A stretch of 12,049 bases of DNA, taken from contig URKY01000058.1 in assembly GCA_900548465.1 (NCBI GenBank), positions 1 through 12,049 on the forward strand, read 5' to 3'. Of this stretch, positions 8,092 to 12,049 are shown piece after piece. The notes beneath the pieces were generated by a model. That model searched no databases, was not told where the DNA came from, and saw only the letters and a program-made list of their open reading frames with translations. How positions within the stretch are numbered: position 1 is the first letter of the stretch; each line of letters opens with the position of its first letter. Both the position numbers and the translations under genes were made by a program. The stretch is from an uncultured Eubacterium sp. (GTDB lineage Bacteria; Bacillota; Clostridia; Lachnospirales; Lachnospiraceae).

Positions 8092-8508
8092 CTAAAATAA
8101 TTTTGCTAAAATACCGTTAACGAAAGCCGGAGAGTCATCGCTTCCGTATTTTTTCGCTAATTCTATTGCCTGATCTACTGCAACCTTCTGTGGTATATCT
8201 TCATCCATTTTCATTTCATAATATGCAAGTCTGATAATTATTAAATCAACCATAGCCATACGCTTTGTAGTCCAGCCTACAGATACTCTGTTTATTTCCT
8301 CATCAATTTTTTCAATGTTTTCAGCTATAGTGCCTGCTCTTTCAGCTATATAATCCCTGTCTTTTTCACTTATGTTTTTTACTGTTTCATCTTCGTTATA
8401 TACGTTATCCCAAAAAAGTTCATACTGCTTTGGCATATCCTTTTTTTCATTAAATTCATTACAAAAAAGTAATTTAAAAACATTCTCTCTTATCTCTGCT
8501 CGGTTCAT
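8092..8508 (-). CDS. nusB: Transcription antitermination factor NusB
   Basis: NusB is an all-helical RNA-binding protein that, with NusE (ribosomal protein S10), binds boxA and prevents premature termination of rRNA transcription. The 138-residue protein starts with RAEIRENVFKLLF, the typical N-terminal helix, and carries the conserved core RMAMVDLIIIRLAYYEM at 83-99 and the C-terminal block beginning IPQKVAVDQAIELAKKYG and ending SPAFVNGILAKLF. The acidic loop near 30-50 is variable in the family. The ATG at 8508 has GGAGG four bases upstream. An intrinsic terminator lies between asp23 and this gene, so expression depends on readthrough or on a local promoter; a weak candidate -10 (CATAAT, 8527-8532) exists but has no good -35. 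It leads into xseA after 11 bases. Confidence 0.96.
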   Translation of the reverse strand: MNRAEIRENVFKLLFCNEFNEKKDMPKQYELFWDNVYNEDETVKNISEKDRDYIAERAGTIAENIEKIDEEINRVSVGWTTKRMAMVDLIIIRLAYYEMKMDEDIPQKVAVDQAIELAKKYGSDDSPAFVNGILAKLF

Positions 8509-8511
8509 AAT

Positions 8512-8516
8512 TCCTC
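8512..8516 (-). promoter_or_regulatory. nusB ribosome binding site
   Basis: GGAGG on the minus strand lies four bases before the nusB ATG. It stands outside the terminator hairpin upstream, so the hairpin itself would not hide it. Confidence 0.7.
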
Positions 8517-8535
8517 CAAAACCTTTATTATGCTC

Positions 8536-8562
8536 AAAAAGGGTGTCTTTACAGACACCCTT
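8536..8562 (-). terminator. Intrinsic terminator between asp23 and nusB
   Basis: A perfect 9-base inverted repeat (AAGGGTGTC at 8539-8547 and GACACCCTT at 8554-8562) encloses a 6-base loop. In minus-strand RNA the GC-rich stem ends in a run of five U (8540-8536, two of them within the stem) followed by GAGC, which is the form of a rho-independent terminator. The plus strand has no T-run after the stem. It begins 13 bases after the asp23 stop and ends 27 bases before the nusB start. It would cut downstream gene expression relative to asp23, unless read through. Confidence 0.8.
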
Positions 8563-8575
8563 AAAATAGTCTCAT

Positions 8576-8947
8576 CTACTTTGACAATACGTTTGATATA
8601 TTAACGTTTATGTTCTCAACTTCCATACCCGTCATATTTTCTACTGTTGATTTGACCTTGTCCTGTACCTTCTTTGAAATCTTTATAATATTTTCATTCA
8701 TACGAAGTATAATGGACAAATCAATCATTACACTGTTTTCTGATACGTCAACACGGACGCCCTTTGATAATTTTTTCATTCCCAGCTTTTCTACTATTTC
8801 AGATGTTATGTTTCCTGCCATTCCAACAACCCCCTCTACCTCAAGAGCAGCCATTGCTGATATAACGGCCAGCACATCATCACTAATATGAACTTCACCC
8901 AGGTCTGAATTATCATTTATTTTATAAGTGTTTCTTACTGTTTCCAT
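8576..8947 (-). CDS. Asp23/Gls24 family envelope-stress-type protein (YqhY-like)
   Basis: A 123-residue member of the Asp23 (DUF322) family. Visible family signature: GEVHISDDVLAVISAMAALEVEGVVGMAG at about 17-45 (given in pieces: GEVHISDDV, then AALEVEGV), followed by a regular alternation of beta strands and a helix, SKGVRVDVSENSVMIDLSI at 61-79, and a C-terminal segment VENINVNISNV. It has no signal peptide and no membrane segment. The position before nusB matches Bacillus yqhY, whose deletion has been linked to acetyl-CoA carboxylase and lipid synthesis; other family members tie to the cell envelope. The exact role here is unknown. The ATG has GGAGG seven bases upstream and the gene has its own sigma-A promoter; a terminator directly after it suggests a strong monocistronic transcript as well as the longer operon. 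Confidence 0.93.
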   Translation of the reverse strand: METVRNTYKINDNSDLGEVHISDDVLAVISAMAALEVEGVVGMAGNITSEIVEKLGMKKLSKGVRVDVSENSVMIDLSIILRMNENIIKISKKVQDKVKSTVENMTGMEVENINVNISNVLSK

Positions 8948-8954
8948 AATAATA

Positions 8955-8959
8955 CCTCC
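8955..8959 (-). promoter_or_regulatory. asp23 ribosome binding site
   Basis: GGAGG on the minus strand sits seven bases before the asp23 ATG at 8947, an optimal distance that confirms this start. Confidence 0.8.
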
Positions 8960-8989
8960 AAATTATTTAAGCGGTCACTACTGGTAAGT

Positions 8990-9018
8990 ATTATATCATT
9001 AATAAGTTTTTTTTACAA
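8990..9018 (-). promoter_or_regulatory. Sigma-A promoter for asp23 and the downstream operon
   Basis: Reading the minus strand, TTGTAA (9018-9013, four of six to TTGACA) is followed by a 17-base spacer and a perfect TATAAT (8995-8990), with TG one base before the -10, so it is also an extended -10 element. The expected start point is near 8983, giving a leader of about 36 bases to the asp23 ATG. The region upstream of the -35 is very AT-rich. It is the best promoter in the window and the likely entry point for the asp23-recN operon. Confidence 0.85.
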
Positions 9019-9026
9019 CTTATTAA
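8999..9026. repeat. Inverted repeat overlapping the asp23 -35 region
   Basis: TTAATAAGTT (8999-9008) and AACTTATTAA (9017-9026) are perfect inverted arms of ten bases around an 8-base T-rich centre. On the minus strand it begins 9 bases after the permease stop and covers the -35 and most of the spacer of the asp23 promoter. It is AT-rich, and no T-run follows the stem on the minus strand, so it is a poor terminator. It may be an operator-like site or a weak 3' hairpin for the transporter mRNA. Confidence 0.6.
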
Positions 9027-9036
9027 CTTTAAAGTT
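9025..9036. repeat. 12-base perfect palindrome AACTTTAAAGTT
   Basis: A perfect palindrome lies directly upstream of the asp23 -35 element and touches the last base of the permease stop codon. It shares its AACTT half with the neighbouring inverted repeat, so the two could form alternative pairings. AT-rich palindromes of this length arise by chance in such a genome, so a regulatory role is only possible. Confidence 0.4.
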
Positions 9037-11303
9037 TATTCTACGTTTTTAAGGGCTTCATCCATAGGAATTTTCTTTATTTTCCTAAACTGTAACAATG
9101 CCACCAAAGCATATACAACAATCCCCATAACAAACATTTCCACATAAACCTTTGGTGCAATATACAAAGACAGCCATCCCGTATAATCTTTCATTATTTC
9201 AAAATACAGTTCTCCTATTAACCAAGTAGAAAGGACCATGCTTATTATGATAGAAATAATAACAACATATGTAGTAGATGTAAGATACAATTTTCCGATT
9301 TCATTATTTTTATATCCCAGAATTTTTACCATGGAAATAGAATTTGTATTTCTTTCAATAATTAATTTCGTCAATAAATAAATCAAAATTGCAAACAGAA
9401 TTATGGAAAATACGTATATAATATAGAACATTTCACCCATGGAAACATTTAACTGTCTTGATGTTTTTGTTAAATCATCTTCTGTAATGCATGACGCTAC
9501 ATCCTTTTCCTTAATATTAAGCTTGCTATTTGAGAAATATCCCGTGTAATAATCCTTATCCTTATCAAATACACTGCAGAATTTTTCATTTGACATAAAC
9601 ACTGCAAGAGCTGCCGGATATTTAATTATTCCCTTTACCTTGAACTTATATTTTTTACCTTCATATTTTTCTTTTAAAGTGATTGTATCACCTTTACTTA
9701 TTTTGTATTTTTCAGCCAGAGTATTGGAAATATAATATCCGCCAGACACATCATCAGAAAGATATTTGCTGTCATTCTTTATTCCGTACATACTTATATC
9801 TTCCTTTATTCCTGATTTATTAATTTCCAAACTGTTAAGACAATATTTTTCCGCATCACTGTTCTTTATTTCTACAGGGGTTTTAAGAACATATTGATAC
9901 TTTGCAATCATATCGTCTATTATATCATCCTGATATTTATCAAGTAAAGGATGCATCATCAGACCAAACAATAAAAGGATATTGGCAAAAACTATACCTA
10001 CAAATAAAGTGATATAGCTTCCTTTATTCTGTAAAATTATTCTTAATCTGAATCTGGTTAAGAACTTAAAGCCGGGGAGTCTTGAAGCTTTTCTTTTTTT
10101 CCTTTTACTTAAATCTCTTCTTAAAAATTTAAGTGGACTTAAATTAATCTTATTAACAAGGGAAACAAGATTTATAACAAACATAATTATTAATGGTATC
10201 ACCGTTGTTAAAACAAATGCCCTTGCATTCCATAAAGTTTTGTAAGTAGGCAGTGAATAACTTCCGTAGTACACGTCTGCAACCATATTTTTGAAGAAAC
10301 TGTAGCCTAATATATTACCGATTATGGCTGCCACAAAAGAAACTACCATAGGTAATGTAAGATAATGCCTTACAATTTCCCCTTTTGTATAGCCCATGGC
10401 CCTGAGGGTACCAATAACCGCTGCTTCCCTTGATATTGTATGACTGATTGTTACTGCAAATATAAATGCCATAATGGCAATTAATATGTATAAAAGAACC
10501 ATCATCATAGCCTGATCACTGCCAATATCATCACCGGTAAATGTAATTGCCGAATTACTATAACGTGGAATATATGTATCAACACTATTACCGGTCATGT
10601 AGGCTTTTACCGCAAGTTTTTCCATAAATTTGTCTGATTTTTTCTTTTCACTCTTTTCATCTGCCGGCTCTTTATCATATTTCCATGCATAAGAATATGC
10701 AATATTGTGATTATATTCATCAAATAATTCATCCGGCACAATCGCTACGCCAAATAAAACTGCATCAAACATCAAATCACTGTTATTGGAAAACAATGCA
10801 CTATAATCTGACAGTGCAACAAGGCCTGTCACTTTTAACTTTTTGCCACCAACTTTAATGTAATCTCCTACATTTAGTTTGTTATTATCTGCATACATTC
10901 TGTCAATGGCAATTTCATTATCATCCTTTGGCATTTCCCCTTTCATAACACAGATTTTATTAACTTTTTCACGGTTTTTAAACACTCGTAAAGTTCTCTC
11001 TGACTTGTCATTATCATTATTTTTCGTGTCAATGTCCATGTAATAATTTTTATATAGTTTTACATGTTCTTTTTCAATTTCTTTTATGAGATTTTTATCA
11101 GCTTCATTTTTTAAAACAAAGTGTCCATCTTCTATATTATATTTTTCAAAGCTTTCATCATATGCCGTTTTCATGCTTCCACCGGCAACTAAAAAACCCG
11201 AAATCAAACTAATGGTAAGTGTCATAAACAGAAAAATTACTATATATTTTCCCACATCATCTTTCAATTCCCGTGGTAATCTTTTTCTTAAGGGATTTTT
11301 CAT
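9036..11303 (-). CDS. ABC transporter permease with two FtsX-like modules
   Basis: A membrane protein of 755 residues from the preferred start. Hydrophobic segments are near 18-40, 266-287, 316-336, 362-384, 429-449, 626-648, 676-698 and 717-738. This makes two copies of one helix, a large outer domain and three helices. Each FtsX module has its typical loop: GTLRAMGYTKGEI at about 298-310 and SMVKILGYKNNEI at about 657-669. The first outer domain spans about 41-265 and has a lysine/aspartate-rich stretch near 210-227; the second spans about 450-625. The basic N-terminus (KNPLRKRLPREL) faces the cytoplasm. It lacks the ten-helix layout of BceB-type bacitracin permeases. The frame is open to GTG codons at 11315 and 11312, but AAGGTGG lies eight bases before ATG 11303. 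It follows its ATPase by 13 bases. Substrate unknown: lipid, peptide or envelope-remodelling roles are possible. Confidence 0.9.
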   Translation of the reverse strand: MKNPLRKRLPRELKDDVGKYIVIFLFMTLTISLISGFLVAGGSMKTAYDESFEKYNIEDGHFVLKNEADKNLIKEIEKEHVKLYKNYYMDIDTKNNDNDKSERTLRVFKNREKVNKICVMKGEMPKDDNEIAIDRMYADNNKLNVGDYIKVGGKKLKVTGLVALSDYSALFSNNSDLMFDAVLFGVAIVPDELFDEYNHNIAYSYAWKYDKEPADEKSEKKKSDKFMEKLAVKAYMTGNSVDTYIPRYSNSAITFTGDDIGSDQAMMMVLLYILIAIMAFIFAVTISHTISREAAVIGTLRAMGYTKGEIVRHYLTLPMVVSFVAAIIGNILGYSFFKNMVADVYYGSYSLPTYKTLWNARAFVLTTVIPLIIMFVINLVSLVNKINLSPLKFLRRDLSKRKKRKASRLPGFKFLTRFRLRIILQNKGSYITLFVGIVFANILLLFGLMMHPLLDKYQDDIIDDMIAKYQYVLKTPVEIKNSDAEKYCLNSLEINKSGIKEDISMYGIKNDSKYLSDDVSGGYYISNTLAEKYKISKGDTITLKEKYEGKKYKFKVKGIIKYPAALAVFMSNEKFCSVFDKDKDYYTGYFSNSKLNIKEKDVASCITEDDLTKTSRQLNVSMGEMFYIIYVFSIILFAILIYLLTKLIIERNTNSISMVKILGYKNNEIGKLYLTSTTYVVIISIIISMVLSTWLIGELYFEIMKDYTGWLSLYIAPKVYVEMFVMGIVVYALVALLQFRKIKKIPMDEALKNVE

Positions 11304-11311
11304 ATTCTTCA

Positions 11312-11318
11312 CCACCTT
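11312..11318 (-). promoter_or_regulatory. Ribosome binding site deciding the permease start
   Basis: AAGGTGG on the minus strand matches AAGGAGG at six of seven bases and lies eight bases before the ATG at 11303. It overlaps the TAA stop of the ATPase gene and includes the GTG at 11315, which therefore is unlikely to be the start. Confidence 0.6.
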
Positions 11319-12015
11319 ACCAGTTTAAATCAACAGCAGACACTTTTTCTTCGTTAATATGCAATGATCTTACTTTACCATCTTTTAACTTTATAACTTT
11401 ATCTGCCATATTTTTTATTGCATCATTATGAGTTACGATAATAACCGTATTTCCATATTTTTTGTTTACATCTTCAATAAGTTTTAGAATTTCTTTTGAT
11501 GTATTATAATCCAATGCTCCCGTAGGTTCATCACAAAGTAATATGTCAGGATTTTTCACAATGGCACGTCCAATTGCTGTTCTCTGCTGTTGTCCTCCGG
11601 ATAACTGATTCGGCAACTTATGTCTGTGTTCATACAAGCCCAGAGTTTTCAACAAATCATCAATTTCAAGCGGCTTATCACTTAAATAAGCTCCAACCTC
11701 TATATTTTCCTTTACATTTAAATTTGGTATAAGATTATACATTTGAAAAACGTATCCCAAATGATTTCTTCTATAATCTGTAAGTTCTTTTTCTTTCATA
11801 TCAGCGGTTTTTTCATCCTTAATGGCTATATATCCACCATCTGCCTGATCAATTCCACCTATAATGTTTAAAAGCGTCGACTTTCCTGAACCGGAAGGAC
11901 CCAGAAGCACACATATTTCGCCTTTTTCTACTTCAAAGTCTATCCCCTTTAAAACTTCTATTCTGTTATCACCTTCACCAAAACTTTTTTTCAAATCGCA
12001 TATTTTTAAAAACAT
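11317..12015 (-). CDS. ABC transporter ATP-binding protein, MacB/LolD type
   Basis: A 232-residue cytoplasmic ATPase that would form a dimer and power the FtsX-type permease encoded next. All nucleotide-binding motifs are intact: Walker A GPSGSGKST at 39-47, Q-loop glutamine at 91 (VFQMYNLIPNLNV), signature LSGGQQQRTAIGRA at 138-151, Walker B ILLCDEP at 158-164 with catalytic E163, D-loop GALD at 166-169 and the switch histidine in THND at 195-198. The FQ.YNLIP..NV..N pattern is typical of the MacB/LolD/YtrE group that works with FtsX-fold permeases by mechanotransmission. The ATG at 12015 has AAAGG eight bases upstream. The 13-base gap to the permease ATG supports one transcript. Such pairs are often controlled by an upstream regulator, which would lie outside the window. 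Confidence 0.95.
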   Translation of the reverse strand: MFLKICDLKKSFGEGDNRIEVLKGIDFEVEKGEICVLLGPSGSGKSTLLNIIGGIDQADGGYIAIKDEKTADMKEKELTDYRRNHLGYVFQMYNLIPNLNVKENIEVGAYLSDKPLEIDDLLKTLGLYEHRHKLPNQLSGGQQQRTAIGRAIVKNPDILLCDEPTGALDYNTSKEILKLIEDVNKKYGNTVIIVTHNDAIKNMADKVIKLKDGKVRSLHINEEKVSAVDLNW

Positions 12016-12049
12016 TTATATTTCCTTTCTCTCCATAACGCTTTTTAGT

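Noticed and set aside
8960..8985. boxA-like sequence in the asp23 leader (CCGCTTAAATAA on the minus strand)
   Set aside because: Only the CGCT part agrees with known boxA forms; the rest does not match, so an antitermination site cannot be supported.
8999..9026. Inverted repeat as an intrinsic terminator for the ABC permease gene
   Set aside because: The stem is almost all A-T and no T-run follows on the minus strand; TGATATAAT follows instead, which is the promoter -10 region.
9036..12015. Bacitracin-type BceAB transporter
   Set aside because: The permease has eight apparent membrane helices in two equal FtsX modules, not the ten-helix layout with one large outer domain of BceB, and no sensor kinase or response regulator is adjacent in the window.
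1..12049. CRISPR array, insertion sequence, prophage or toxin-antitoxin genes
   Set aside because: No regularly spaced repeats, transposase, integrase or small paired genes are visible on either strand; the content is housekeeping genes plus one ABC transporter.

Overview
This is an AT-rich window from a low-GC Gram-positive bacterium of the Clostridia. The protein sequences and the gene order point to a gut-type Lachnospiraceae species; that placement is inference, since there is no rRNA or other taxonomic marker here. All twelve clear genes are on the minus strand, so the biological reading order runs from position 12049 down to 1. Coding density is very high: gaps are 9 to 90 bases, several genes overlap, and no stretch over 300 bases lacks a gene.

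Region 1 (about 12049 to 9036) is a two-gene ABC transporter unit: a MacB/LolD-type ATPase followed by a large permease with two FtsX-like modules. Its promoter lies beyond the window edge.

Region 2 (about 9020 to 1) is a housekeeping superoperon in the order asp23 - nusB - xseA - xseB - ispA - dxs - tlyA - nadK - argR - recN. A well-formed sigma-A promoter (TTGTAA, 17 bases, TATAAT with an extended TGn) drives asp23. A GC-rich intrinsic terminator lies between asp23 and nusB, and a long hairpin with a T-rich tail closes the operon after recN. The order resembles the Bacillus subtilis yqhY-nusB-folD-xseA-xseB-ispA-dxs-yqxC-ahrC-recN cluster, but folD is missing between nusB and xseA, nadK is inserted between tlyA and argR, and an ABC transporter sits where accB-accC lies in Bacillus.

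Functionally the operon mixes transcription elongation control (NusB), DNA repair (exonuclease VII, RecN), isoprenoid supply (Dxs starts the MEP pathway, IspA makes farnesyl diphosphate), rRNA/haemolysin-family methylation (TlyA), NADP synthesis (NadK) and arginine regulation (ArgR). NADP made by NadK is a precursor of the NADPH that MEP enzymes consume, but co-transcription here is best read as conserved housekeeping linkage.

I found no mobile element, CRISPR array, tRNA, rRNA or clearly novel system. The points most worth a second look are the regulatory DNA around asp23 (a promoter interwoven with two dyads, then a terminator before nusB), the unassigned ABC transporter, and several start codons that the ribosome binding sites move inward.
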